Assembly: GCA_964495095.1 (NCBI GenBank)
Contig: CAZBUH010000026.1
Location: forward strand, 1 to 21,867
Source of the DNA: CAZBUH01 sp964495095
Lineage (GTDB): Bacteria > Bacillota > Clostridia > Oscillospirales > Oscillospiraceae
DNA: 21,867 nucleotides
Reading direction: 5' to 3'
Positions 7,646 to 15,727 of the stretch are shown piece after piece; the stretch's first letter is position 1, and every line of letters starts with the position of its first letter. A program made the translations under genes and the position numbers. The notes under the pieces are model-generated. The model did not search any database and had not been told where the DNA came from. It saw only the letters and a program-made list of their open reading frames with translations.

Positions 7646-9175
7646 ATGGACAGCCTGAAACTTGACATGAGCCGCCTGCGGCATATCCCCGGCGGCATCC
7701 GGGAGGAGACCATCCGGGTCCCCTTTTCACGGCAGGAGCTGGTGGCCGTGCCGGAGCATTACGCCTATGACGATATTATCTACACGGCGCAGCCGGTGGA
7801 CACTGAGCGCCAGCGCATGAGCATCTATTTCCCGCCCGCCTATATGGAGGGGAAAAGCGTCTGCGGCTATACGGCCGCCACTGCGCCGGTGCTGCTGCAT
7901 ATCGAGGGCGGCGGCTTTAAATTTCAGCATATTATCCATCTCCATGAGCATCTCCGGGCAATGCAGGCGCTCCAGCGGGGATATGTGGTGGTGTGCCCCA
8001 ATTTCCGGGGCCCGGACGACCACCGGGTGGACATCGACGGGGACGGCCAGCCGGAGTATACCGGTATCGCGCCTGCGGGAATCGTGGATTTGAAGGCCGT
8101 AATCCGGTATCTGCGGCATAACGCCGACCGGCTGCCCGGCAATTTTGACAGAATAATTGCGGTGGGGTGCAGCTCCGGCGGGGCCATGGCCGCGCTGACG
8201 GCGGCCTCCGGCGGCACGGCCCGGTTTAATCATGAACTGCGGGCTATCGGCGCCGCCGAGGAGCGGGACGATATTTTCGCCTGCGGCGATTATTTCGGGC
8301 CCACCTCTCTTGGAATCTGCGATATGGCATACGACTGGGTCTTTGGCCGTGGCACCTACTCCACTCAGGTTCTCGAGCAGCAGATGCCCATTGGACCGTC
8401 CAGGAAAATAACCGCCGCGGCAATGGAGGACGGCAGGCCCCGGATGAGGGCTGGCCGGGCTTACGAGCTCTATACCGTCTATGGCCGGATGTTCGTGGAT
8501 GATTACATCAAAGGAAAGCTGGGCATGACGGAAAAAGCCTATGTCCAGCGCCTGCTGGGCTATATCCTGCCTGCCTACCGGGCGTATCGCACGGAAAACC
8601 CGGCGGGCCGGGAGGGCGATTTCTTTTATTGGGAGACCTATGAGGACTATCTGGCCGGAGGCGGCGCGCAGGACCCATATTACGATAAGGAAAATTATCC
8701 CGCCTGCGGCGGCTATATAAATTGGGACCTTTTCCGGGCGTATTGCTCCCGGAACGCCTACAAGGGCAGCCCGTCGTTTGACCTTTTGAAACCGGAGGAT
8801 ATGCTTGGGAGCGAAAACGCCCTTTTCGGCACGGTTAAGACGGGAGTCGCTCACTTTACGGCCTATGGGGCCGCCCACAGCGGGGCGGCTGCCGGGGCCC
8901 TTGACCCCGCGGTGGCCCAGCGGGTCAAAAATCAGGATGCGCTGGACTTTATCGGGACCGGCGACAGCCGGTGCGCCGATCACTGGTATATCCGCCACGG
9001 CACCGCCGACGGGGATATACCAATCACACTGAGCCTGGACCTGGCGGAGCTTTTAAAGGCAAAGGGGCATGACGTTACGGTTCTGGTGGCCTTTGACTGC
9101 GGGCACCGGGGCGATGAGGAAGCCCGGGAGGTCGCCAGATTTTTGGATTGGTGCGACAGGATTATGACAGAATAA
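7646..9175 (+). CDS. Subtype-B-tannase-like alpha/beta hydrolase (galloyl esterase or lactonase candidate), first copy
   Basis: 509 residues, no signal peptide, so cytoplasmic. Overall layout follows Lactobacillus plantarum tannase, recalled from memory: the TAPVLLHIEGGGF strand, RGYVVV, a shared IVDLKAVIRYLRHNADRLPG stretch, then the nucleophile elbow GCSSGG with Ser176. The Asp-x-Asp site appears as RHGTADGD (Asp455, Asp457) and the catalytic His as CGHRGD (His487). The gallate-hydroxyl-binding Lys and Glu of tannase correspond to Lys373 (YKGSPSFD) and Glu390 (SENALFG), with a three-residue longer spacing. So the catalytic triad and the phenol-binding residues all appear to be kept. The gene follows the flavoprotein by nine bases, with AAGGAGG for its ATG. 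It is clearly diverged from the second copy (9195), suggesting a different ester or lactone. Tannase-family membership is firm; the substrate is inferred. Confidence 0.82.
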   Translation: MDSLKLDMSRLRHIPGGIREETIRVPFSRQELVAVPEHYAYDDIIYTAQPVDTERQRMSIYFPPAYMEGKSVCGYTAATAPVLLHIEGGGFKFQHIIHLHEHLRAMQALQRGYVVVCPNFRGPDDHRVDIDGDGQPEYTGIAPAGIVDLKAVIRYLRHNADRLPGNFDRIIAVGCSSGGAMAALTAASGGTARFNHELRAIGAAEERDDIFACGDYFGPTSLGICDMAYDWVFGRGTYSTQVLEQQMPIGPSRKITAAAMEDGRPRMRAGRAYELYTVYGRMFVDDYIKGKLGMTEKAYVQRLLGYILPAYRAYRTENPAGREGDFFYWETYEDYLAGGGAQDPYYDKENYPACGGYINWDLFRAYCSRNAYKGSPSFDLLKPEDMLGSENALFGTVKTGVAHFTAYGAAHSGAAAGALDPAVAQRVKNQDALDFIGTGDSRCADHWYIRHGTADGDIPITLSLDLAELLKAKGHDVTVLVAFDCGHRGDEEAREVARFLDWCDRIMTE

Positions 9176-9194
9176 AGGAAAGGAAGGGGAAGCT

Positions 9195-10628
9195 GTGAAA
9201 ACCTATGATCTGACTTTCAATCCCGACGCCTACACGGTCAAGACTGTGGAGGTGGACGGCGAGACCGTGACATATCGGGCCTATGAGGATATCGTCTATG
9301 TGGCAAAGCCCGTGGATCTGCGGTTTCAGAAAATGAATATCTACGTGCCGGAGAGCGCGGTGGGAAAGAAGGACGCGCCGATATTCTTCCGCAATTATGT
9401 GGGAGGGTATATGAGCACGCCGCCCATCCCGCCGGACCTGGGCCAGGACCCGCCTTTTCTCGGGGTGGGGCTGCGCTATGCCCTGGCCCACGGCTACGTG
9501 GCGGTGTCACCGGGAGCGAGAGGCAGAGAGGACGTCATTGACGGGAAATTTACCGGCAAGGCCCCGGCGGATATCGTGGATTTGAAGGCCGCTATCCGAT
9601 ACCTGCGGCATAACGCCGGCCTGATCCCGGGTAATATGTCCCGGATTATATCCGACGGCTCCAGCGCCGGCGGCGCAATGTCGGCGCTGCTGGGCACCAC
9701 CGGCAACAATCCGGATTATGAGCCTTATCTCCGGGAGCTGGGCGCCGCAGAGGAACGGGACGATATTTACGCTGCCGTGTGCTTCTGCCCGATTATTGAC
9801 CTGGAGCACGCCAACTGCGCCTATGAGTGGATGTTCGGCAGCCTGCGGGATTTCCATATGATGAAGCCCCATGTTGAGGACAGCAAGCTGGTCTTTGAGC
9901 CGGCGGATATACATGTTGACGACGAGACGCTGGCGCTGTCCCGGAAATTTGCCGCCCTGTTCCCGGGATATATAAACAGCCTCGGCCTGCGCCATCCCAA
10001 AACCGGCGCGGCCCTGACTCTGGCGGAGGACGGGGAGAGCGGCCCCTGGCTGGACTATATGCTGGAAAAGCTGGGGGAGTCAGCTTCAATCTACCTTAAG
10101 GAGCAGTCCCCGGAGGATAGGGAAAAGCATCTGGCGGAGCGCACCTGGCTGACGTATGACGCCGCCTCCGGCAGGGCGTCGGTGAGCCGGGACGATTTCC
10201 GGGCGTTTGTGGATTATGTTTCCCGGGGCAAGCTGTGCCCGACCTTTGACGGCTTCGGCTGCGATATAACGGAAAACAGCCTGTTCGGCACCGAAGCTGT
10301 GCCCGGCAACCATTTTGACGATTCTCTGGAGGCGGTTTCCGGCAATACCGGCAAGTACGCGGTCCCGGAGGAGATACGGCCGCAGATTGCCCTTATGAAC
10401 CCCATGGTCCAGCTGGCCGGCGAAAACGGCACACTGGCGCCGTACTTCTATATCCGGTGGGGCTCAAGGGACAGCAACCACGCTTTTTCCGCCCCCATGA
10501 ACCTGGCGGCTGCGCTGGAAAACTCCGGCAGGTGCCGGGAGGTGAATTTCCAGTTCGCCTGGGAATACGACCACGACGGCGATTACCGTATGGGAGAGCT
10601 GCTGGCATGGCTGGACAGCATCATCTGA
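9195..10628 (+). CDS. Subtype-B tannase homologue (galloyl esterase), second copy
   Basis: 477 residues, close in length to L. plantarum tannase (469) and co-linear with it: GYVAVSPGARGRED, IVDLKAAIRYLRHNAG, DGSSAGG with nucleophile Ser157, LGAAEERDDIYA, IIDLEHANCAYEWMFG, FDGFGCDITENSLFG and DHDGDY with His460. The triad Asp is Asp426 in RWGSRDSN. Lys346 and Glu360 keep exactly the 14-residue spacing of the Lys343/Glu357 pair that contacts gallate hydroxyls in the plantarum enzyme. The second Asp of the Asp-x-Asp pair (Asp421 in plantarum) is Asn428 here, which could alter recognition of the gallate ring. There is no signal peptide. The GTG start has GGAAGGGG just upstream, and the gene lies 19 bases after the first esterase, in the same operon. 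It should hydrolyse galloyl esters, yielding gallate for the LpdC system at 16681. Confidence 0.87.
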   Translation: MKTYDLTFNPDAYTVKTVEVDGETVTYRAYEDIVYVAKPVDLRFQKMNIYVPESAVGKKDAPIFFRNYVGGYMSTPPIPPDLGQDPPFLGVGLRYALAHGYVAVSPGARGREDVIDGKFTGKAPADIVDLKAAIRYLRHNAGLIPGNMSRIISDGSSAGGAMSALLGTTGNNPDYEPYLRELGAAEERDDIYAAVCFCPIIDLEHANCAYEWMFGSLRDFHMMKPHVEDSKLVFEPADIHVDDETLALSRKFAALFPGYINSLGLRHPKTGAALTLAEDGESGPWLDYMLEKLGESASIYLKEQSPEDREKHLAERTWLTYDAASGRASVSRDDFRAFVDYVSRGKLCPTFDGFGCDITENSLFGTEAVPGNHFDDSLEAVSGNTGKYAVPEEIRPQIALMNPMVQLAGENGTLAPYFYIRWGSRDSNHAFSAPMNLAAALENSGRCREVNFQFAWEYDHDGDYRMGELLAWLDSII

Positions 10629-10844
10629 GAGCCGACGCCGGAGCAGGGCGCAAATGAGAGAGCAATAATTTGACCAAATAATTGCCTTTTACCGCTGAAA
10701 GCAGAAGAACATCTGCTTTAAAATGAAAAGTTTGCAAAAGAAAAGGACAACAATAGGGTATTAAAAAAACGCGCCTTAATTTATTATCAAGCTATAGAAT
10801 GAGATGTTGGTTCTAAAAATTATAATTATAAGGAGCGACGAAAA
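10629..10844 (+). promoter_or_regulatory. Promoter and operator region of the binding-protein gene
   Basis: AT-rich leader containing two dyads: CAATAATTT-gacc-AAATAATTG (10663-10684, one mismatch) and AAAGCAGA-agaaca-TCTGCTTT (10698-10719, perfect). Possible -10 elements are TATAGA at 10793-10798 and TATAAT near 10822. The dyads lack T-tracts, so they look more like operators than terminators. AAGGAGCG precedes the ATG at 10845. Confidence 0.4.
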
Positions 10845-12527
10845 ATGAAGAAGACGTTAGCTATCCTGCTGGCCCTGGCCATGCTGCTTGCGCTGACAGC
10901 CTGCGGCACCGGCGGCTCGGGCGACCCTACGGAAGAGCCCACGGACGCGGCGACCGGGGAGCCTCAGCAGACGCAGACCGATGCCCCGGAAGCCACTGAA
11001 GAGCCTACGGACAATGCGGCGGAGGTTACGCTGCCTCTGACTACGGAGGATGTGACCTTCAATATCTGGTCTCAGGACTTCAACGACAACTGCTACAATT
11101 ATTTTGACGACAACAATGATACCGTATGGTATCAGGAACTGGAGCGCCGCACCGGCGTCCATGTCGAGTTTACCAACGCCTCCGGCACGGAGGGCGCCGA
11201 GCAGTTTGCCATTCTGGTATCGGCCGGCGATCTGGATTATGACGGCGTTGTCAGCGTTGGCACAGTTTACGGCAGCGGCGCCGCGGGCGCTTATGAGGAC
11301 GGTATAATTGTTAACCTCATGGATTATGTTGACTATATCCCCAATTATATGGCCGTGCTGAATTCCGAGGAGATTTATTACAAGAACAGCTTTGACACCG
11401 CAGGCCATCTGTTTGCCTTTGAGAAGTTCTTCACCCTCGATACCGTGCCCTCTATGGGACTTGTCATCCGCCAGGATTGGCTGGACGACCTGAATATGGA
11501 AGCGCCGTTCACCATTGATGAGTACCACGATGTGCTCACCGCCTTCAAGACGGAAGAGGGCACTCGCAGCGCACTTTGGATTAACTACCGCGGCAACACC
11601 GTGGGCGGCATGTTTGGAAACGCCTATGATGTGGATACTTACTACGGTCCTACACAGGGCTACGAAATGTTCTATCAGATAGACGGCAAAATCCACTGGA
11701 CTCCTGTGGAGGAAGGCTTCCGGGATTACCTCACCACCATGAGCGATTGGTATGCCGAAGGACTTATCTATCCCGACTTCTGCGCTGAGGTGGGCGATGA
11801 GCTGATACCCGATCCCTCGGTTTGGGCCCAGGAGCAGCCGGGCGTATGCTTTGCTCCAAACGGCCTGATCCCTGTAGCCGGCATGTGGGCCGGCGAGGGC
11901 GCAAACTACACCGGCGCGTATGCCCCACATCTGACTCATGACCAGACCACCCACTTCCTGGTGGGCACCCAGTACGTTATGTCCGGCCACGGTCTGTATA
12001 TGACCACAACCTGCGAAAACAAAGAGCTCTTCTGCCGGTGGGCCGATTGGCTTTACAGCGAGGAAGGCCAGTTCCTTAAGAACTACGGCGTCGAGGGCGA
12101 GAGCTGGGAGATGGTAGACGGCGAGCCGCAGCTTTCCTACTCCGCGATTTTTGAGGACTTTGACGGCTCCAACAACGCAACGCTGCAGTGGTATCTGGGC
12201 GGCGACAGCCTGTGGACCATCAACAATACCAATCTCCGCAACATAAACCTTACTGAAGAGTGTGAGGTGGCGTACTCCCGCTGGGCGGAGCAGAACGATA
12301 TCGAGTACAACCTGCCCTACGGCCTGCAGCTTTCCGTTGAGGAGAGCCAGGAGGTCAACAATATTCTGGGCGACCTGGCCACTTATGTGGAAGAGTGCTG
12401 GCCCGCCTTCATCATGGGCCAGAAGAGCATGGATCAGTTCGACGATTTCGTTGACACCTGCTACAGCCTGGGCGCACAGAAGTGCATCGACCTCTATCAG
12501 GCGGCCCTGGATCGTTACAACGGCTGA
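10845..12527 (+). CDS. Extracellular solute-binding lipoprotein (LplA-like ABC family)
   Basis: 560 residues. Lysines, a hydrophobic core and LTAC form a signal peptide with a lipobox; Cys20 would be lipidated and anchor the protein outside the membrane. A Thr/Glu/Pro/Asp-rich tether (about 25-65) follows, then a large carbohydrate-type binding fold with FNIWSQDFND near its start, a MGLVIRQDWLDDLNM segment and WADWLYSEEGQFLKNYGVEG. This pattern is typical of the large binding proteins paired with LplB/YtcP permeases. No permease or ATPase gene lies in the window, so it must use a transporter encoded elsewhere or outside the window. Its place at the head of the DgpA-like oxidoreductase operon suggests it captures the glycoside or its sugar. 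The long hairpin after its stop codon would favour high expression of this gene relative to the next. Confidence 0.9.
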   Translation: MKKTLAILLALAMLLALTACGTGGSGDPTEEPTDAATGEPQQTQTDAPEATEEPTDNAAEVTLPLTTEDVTFNIWSQDFNDNCYNYFDDNNDTVWYQELERRTGVHVEFTNASGTEGAEQFAILVSAGDLDYDGVVSVGTVYGSGAAGAYEDGIIVNLMDYVDYIPNYMAVLNSEEIYYKNSFDTAGHLFAFEKFFTLDTVPSMGLVIRQDWLDDLNMEAPFTIDEYHDVLTAFKTEEGTRSALWINYRGNTVGGMFGNAYDVDTYYGPTQGYEMFYQIDGKIHWTPVEEGFRDYLTTMSDWYAEGLIYPDFCAEVGDELIPDPSVWAQEQPGVCFAPNGLIPVAGMWAGEGANYTGAYAPHLTHDQTTHFLVGTQYVMSGHGLYMTTTCENKELFCRWADWLYSEEGQFLKNYGVEGESWEMVDGEPQLSYSAIFEDFDGSNNATLQWYLGGDSLWTINNTNLRNINLTEECEVAYSRWAEQNDIEYNLPYGLQLSVEESQEVNNILGDLATYVEECWPAFIMGQKSMDQFDDFVDTCYSLGAQKCIDLYQAALDRYNG

Positions 12528-12544
12528 AAAAAGGACGTACTTCC

Positions 12545-12576
12545 AACGGGAAAAGCCTTTCGGGGCTTTTCCCGTT
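12545..12576 (+). terminator. Strong intercistronic hairpin after the binding-protein gene
   Basis: AACGGGAAAAGCC pairs perfectly with GGCTTTTCCCGTT (13 bp) around TTTCGG. The sequence after it (CTCCAAAC) has no T-tract, so it is better read as a 3'-end-stabilising or partial-termination hairpin than a full terminator. Such elements commonly follow highly expressed binding-protein genes. The downstream gene begins 31 bases later. Confidence 0.65.
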
Positions 12577-12606
12577 CTCCAAACTATGAGGAAAGGATCG
12601 ATCAAT

Positions 12607-13713
12607 ATGAAAAATGGAAAGCTGCAGATTGGACTTATCGGCTGCGGCGGCATTGCCAATCAGAAGCATATGCCGTCCCTGAAAAAGCTCAGCAATCTGT
12701 GCGAAATGGTCGCATTCTGCGATATCATCCCTGAGCGGGCAGAGACCGCCGCGCGGGAGTACGGCGCCCCGGACGCCAAGGTATACACCGATTACAGGGA
12801 GCTTTTGAAGGATAAGGATATCGACGTTGTACATGTCCTGACTCCCAATGTGTCCCACAGCCAGATTACAGTGGACTCCTTCGAGGCGGGCAAGCACGTC
12901 CTGTGCGAAAAGCCCATGTCCCATTCCTCCGTTGAAGCTCAGAGGATGTTGGACGCCTGGAAAAAGAGCGGCAAAAAATTTACCATCGGCTATCAGAACC
13001 GGTTCCGTCAGGATTCCCAGACCCTGAAAAACGCCGTAGACGCCGGCGACCTGGGCGAGATTTACTTTGCAAAGGCCCACGCCGTCCGCCGGAAAGCCGT
13101 TCCCACCTGGGGCGTATTTCCGGATAAATCCAAGCAGGGCGGCGGCCCGCTGATTGATATCGGCACTCACGCGCTTGATCTGACCCTCTGGTACATGGAC
13201 AACTACAAGCCCAAGATGGTTTTGGGCTCTACCTTCCAAAAGCTGAAGGATAACCCGGAGGGCAATATGTTCGGCCCCTGGGACCCGGAAACCTTTGAGA
13301 CTGAGGACTCCGCCTTCGGCCTTATCAAGATGGAAAACGGCGCCACGATTTTCCTTGAGGCATCCTGGGCGCTGAATGTGGAAAACCAGCGCGAGGCGGC
13401 CACCACGCTCTGCGGCACCAAGGGCGGCGCGGAGATGATCCCCCACGGCCTGGGCGCTGATTATGAGCTGCACTTCAACACGGCTAAATACGGCAAGCTT
13501 ATAAACGAGAAGGCCCAGCTTGAGGCGGGCGCTGTGGCGTTCTTTGCCGGCGAGGGCGGCAGCGAGCCCCAGGATCTGGAGGCCGCTCAGTGGCTCCACG
13601 CAATCCTGGACGACAAGGAGCCGCTGGTAAAGCCGGAGCAGGCTTTTGTAGTCACACAGATTCTGGAGGCTATTTACAAGTCCGCGGAGAGCGGCAAGGC
13701 CATAGAGCTGTAA
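12607..13713 (+). CDS. Gfo/Idh/MocA oxidoreductase, DgpA-like C-glycoside 3-oxidase candidate
   Basis: 368 residues from ATG 12607, chosen because GAGGAAAGGAT lies just upstream; the frame is open further 5' but only through the previous gene. The Rossmann motif GCGGIA is at 12-17, CEKP at 100-103, and GGGPLIDIGTHALDL (178-192) contains Asp184 and His188. The stretch RRKAVPTWGVF before it is typical of the oxidoreductases that accompany C-deglycosidases. DgpA of puerarin-degrading gut bacteria oxidises the C3 hydroxyl of the C-linked sugar, priming C-C cleavage. The C-deglycosidase subunits are encoded about 6.5 kb downstream in the same direction, which supports that role. I rate the family certain and the DgpA-type function likely but unproven; an inositol or O-glycoside 3-dehydrogenase is the alternative. 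Confidence 0.85.
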   Translation: MKNGKLQIGLIGCGGIANQKHMPSLKKLSNLCEMVAFCDIIPERAETAAREYGAPDAKVYTDYRELLKDKDIDVVHVLTPNVSHSQITVDSFEAGKHVLCEKPMSHSSVEAQRMLDAWKKSGKKFTIGYQNRFRQDSQTLKNAVDAGDLGEIYFAKAHAVRRKAVPTWGVFPDKSKQGGGPLIDIGTHALDLTLWYMDNYKPKMVLGSTFQKLKDNPEGNMFGPWDPETFETEDSAFGLIKMENGATIFLEASWALNVENQREAATTLCGTKGGAEMIPHGLGADYELHFNTAKYGKLINEKAQLEAGAVAFFAGEGGSEPQDLEAAQWLHAILDDKEPLVKPEQAFVVTQILEAIYKSAESGKAIEL

Positions 13714-13723
13714 ATCGAATTTG

Positions 13724-13729
13724 TATAAT
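13724..13729 (+). promoter_or_regulatory. Candidate -10 (TATAAT) for the reductase-kinase-decarboxylase operon
   Basis: A perfect TATAAT lies between the oxidoreductase stop and the terminator hairpin. A transcript from it would begin at about 13736, so the hairpin at 13739 would form its extreme 5' end. The -35 region is weak. Confidence 0.35.
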
Positions 13730-13738
13730 TAAAGTATA

Positions 13739-13769
13739 AAGGCCGCCTCTTGCTTTGAGGCGGCCTTTT
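13739..13769 (+). terminator. Intrinsic terminator after the DgpA-like gene
   Basis: AAGGCCGCCTC pairs with GAGGCGGCCTT (11 bp, perfect) around TTGCTTT, and the pairing runs into TTTT. It ends the binding-protein/oxidoreductase operon only 16 bases before the next start codon, and rules out TTG 13768 as a sensible start for that gene. Confidence 0.85.
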
Positions 13770-13785
13770 GAAAGGCGGGAAAACT

Positions 13786-15714
13786 ATGGAACGGGCCTAT
13801 CCCCATCTGTTTTCACCCATCACGGTCAGGGGGAAGCTTTTTAAAAACCGCATTTTGGCGGCGCCCATCGGGGCCTGGGTGTTTTCGCCCCAAAACTACA
13901 TATTTGATTATGCTATCGACGCCTTCGCCGAGAAAGCCGTCGGCGGCGCGGCGGCCGTTACCGTGGGCCATACGGAGGTCAACAACGGGGAGCCGGACGA
14001 AGACGGCTTCGGCCTGTATTTTAACCTGCGGGGCAGGAACGGCACCGCCGCGCTGACGGAGTTTGCAGAGGCTATCCGCAGCAGGGGCTGCCATGTGTCC
14101 GCAGAGCTGAACTACGACGGCATGAACAAGGGCGACAAAAAGGACGGCGAGTTCTGGTCGGTGTCCGGCTATACCACGCCTGACGGCATAAAAGTCCGGG
14201 AGATGGACGAGGAAAAGATAGCCAAAACGATTCGGCAGTATGCCGACTGCGCCGCCAGACTGAAAAATTCCGGCTTTGACATGGTCACCGTACACGGCGC
14301 CCACGGCTGGCTTCCGGAGCTGTTCCGGTCGTCCAAAACAAATCATCGCACGGACCGGTTCGGCGGCAGCGCGGAAAACAGGATGCGCTTTCCCATCATG
14401 CTCATAGACGCCGTCCGGCAGGCGGTGGGGGAGAACGTTATCATCGAATACCGCATGGGCGGCGCGAACCCGGAGACTGACCCCGGGGAGTTTCAGGAAA
14501 TCCTCGACTTTGTAAGAGCCATAGAGGACAAAATCGATATTCTGCACCTCTCTACCAGCTTTGACGAAAAGCTCCACGAGCGGACTATTCCGACGTATTT
14601 CCTGCCCCGGGCGGTCAATGTGCCCTATGCAAAAGCGCTGAAGGCGGCGGGAGTCAAGGTGCCTATCGCATTGGTGGGCGCCATCAACACACCGGAGCTG
14701 GCGGAGGAGATTATACGGGACGGAATCGCGGACTTTACGGCCATGGGCCGCCCGCTGATTGCCGATCCCCATTTTCCCAACAAGGCCAGGCAGGGCCGGG
14801 CGGAGGATATCACCCCCTGCATCGGCTGCCTGAACTGCCTGTGCAGGATGCACACGGATCATGTTATACGCTGCACTGTAAACCCAAGGTCAGGCCGGGA
14901 GCACCGGATTCCGCCGGCAAGCAGGGCGGCGGAGAAAAAGCGCGTGGCCGTGGTTGGCGGCGGGCCAGCCGGGATGCAGGCGGCTATCACGGCCTGTGAC
15001 CGGGGCCATCGCGTCACGCTGTATGAAAAATCCTCCCGGCTGGGGGGCATTCTGAATATCTCCGAGCATGATCCAATCAAATATCTCATGCGGGACTACC
15101 GGGACTATCTCATCCGTCAGGTGGAAAAGCGGGATATCACGGTATACCTGAATACGGAGGCCGACGCCGGGCTGGTGGAGGCGGCAAAGCCGGATGCGGT
15201 GCTTGTGGCCGTGGGCGCGGAGCCGATAATCCCCGGAATCCAGGGCGTGGACGGAGGCAATACGGTCACTGCGCTGGAGACGTTTTTTGCACCGGACAAA
15301 GTGGGGCGGCGCGCGGTTATTGTTGGAGGGAACCTGGTGGGCTGCGAGACAGCCCTTTATCTCCGGGGGCTGGGCCGGGAGGTCACAGTGGCGGAGAGCC
15401 GGAGCGCTCTCTATATGGACGCCAATCCCGCCATTGCCGAGGCCCTGGGCAACCGCATGGGCGGCATCACGGCGCTGACGGACAGCACATGTGTCAAAAT
15501 CACGGAAAACAGCGTGACCCTGCGGCGCGGCGATGAGCTTGCGGAAATCCCGGCGGATACCGTGGTGCTGGCCGTGGGTATGAGGGCGAAAAGCGAGATC
15601 TTTTACGGCCTTTACGATACGGCGCCCGAGGTCATACCCGTGGGGGATTGCGCGGAAGTGTCAAATATTTACGGCGCCGTACACAGCGCTTTCGGCGCGG
15701 CAAGCTGCATATAG
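13786..15714 (+). CDS. Old Yellow Enzyme-type NAD(P)H:flavin oxidoreductase with 4Fe-4S and FAD/NAD domains
   Basis: 642 residues from ATG 13786, which has AAAGGCGGG upstream; a TTG at 13768 in the same frame falls inside the terminator and is rejected. Architecture matches 2,4-dienoyl-CoA reductase/2-enoate reductase/BaiCD-type enzymes. It has an FMN TIM barrel starting FSPITVRGKLFKNR, with VHGAHGWLPELF and RTDRFGGSAENR (169-199), and a 4Fe-4S cluster from Cys345, Cys348, Cys351 (or 353) and Cys363. An FAD motif GGGPAG (391-396) and a second dinucleotide motif GGNLVG (514-519) follow. Such enzymes reduce activated alkenes in anaerobes, moving electrons NAD(P)H to FAD to Fe-S to FMN. It is the first gene of the operon leading to the gallate decarboxylase. 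Reduction of an aromatic side chain, enone or ring product is plausible. It could also act on an unrelated enoate. Confidence 0.88.
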   Translation: MERAYPHLFSPITVRGKLFKNRILAAPIGAWVFSPQNYIFDYAIDAFAEKAVGGAAAVTVGHTEVNNGEPDEDGFGLYFNLRGRNGTAALTEFAEAIRSRGCHVSAELNYDGMNKGDKKDGEFWSVSGYTTPDGIKVREMDEEKIAKTIRQYADCAARLKNSGFDMVTVHGAHGWLPELFRSSKTNHRTDRFGGSAENRMRFPIMLIDAVRQAVGENVIIEYRMGGANPETDPGEFQEILDFVRAIEDKIDILHLSTSFDEKLHERTIPTYFLPRAVNVPYAKALKAAGVKVPIALVGAINTPELAEEIIRDGIADFTAMGRPLIADPHFPNKARQGRAEDITPCIGCLNCLCRMHTDHVIRCTVNPRSGREHRIPPASRAAEKKRVAVVGGGPAGMQAAITACDRGHRVTLYEKSSRLGGILNISEHDPIKYLMRDYRDYLIRQVEKRDITVYLNTEADAGLVEAAKPDAVLVAVGAEPIIPGIQGVDGGNTVTALETFFAPDKVGRRAVIVGGNLVGCETALYLRGLGREVTVAESRSALYMDANPAIAEALGNRMGGITALTDSTCVKITENSVTLRRGDELAEIPADTVVLAVGMRAKSEIFYGLYDTAPEVIPVGDCAEVSNIYGAVHSAFGAASCI

Positions 15715-15727
15715 GAGGGAAAACAAT

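Noticed and set aside
6053..7684. A 543-codon minus-strand frame opposite the flavoprotein gene
   Set aside because: Antisense shadow; composition rich in His, Gln and Arg, with no recognisable motif and no ribosome site.
12262..12606. Upstream extension of the DgpA-like frame into the binding-protein gene
   Set aside because: It overlaps the end of the binding-protein gene and the hairpin, and gives Ser/Arg-rich nonsense; the ATG at 12607 has its own ribosome site and starts the Rossmann fold correctly.
10857..12659. A 600-codon minus-strand frame opposite the binding-protein gene
   Set aside because: The plus strand carries a lipobox signal peptide and a clear binding-protein fold; the minus frame has no motif.
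13768..13785. TTG at 13768 as start of the Old Yellow Enzyme-type gene
   Set aside because: It is within the terminator T-tract; ATG 13786 starts the conserved region with a ribosome site in front.
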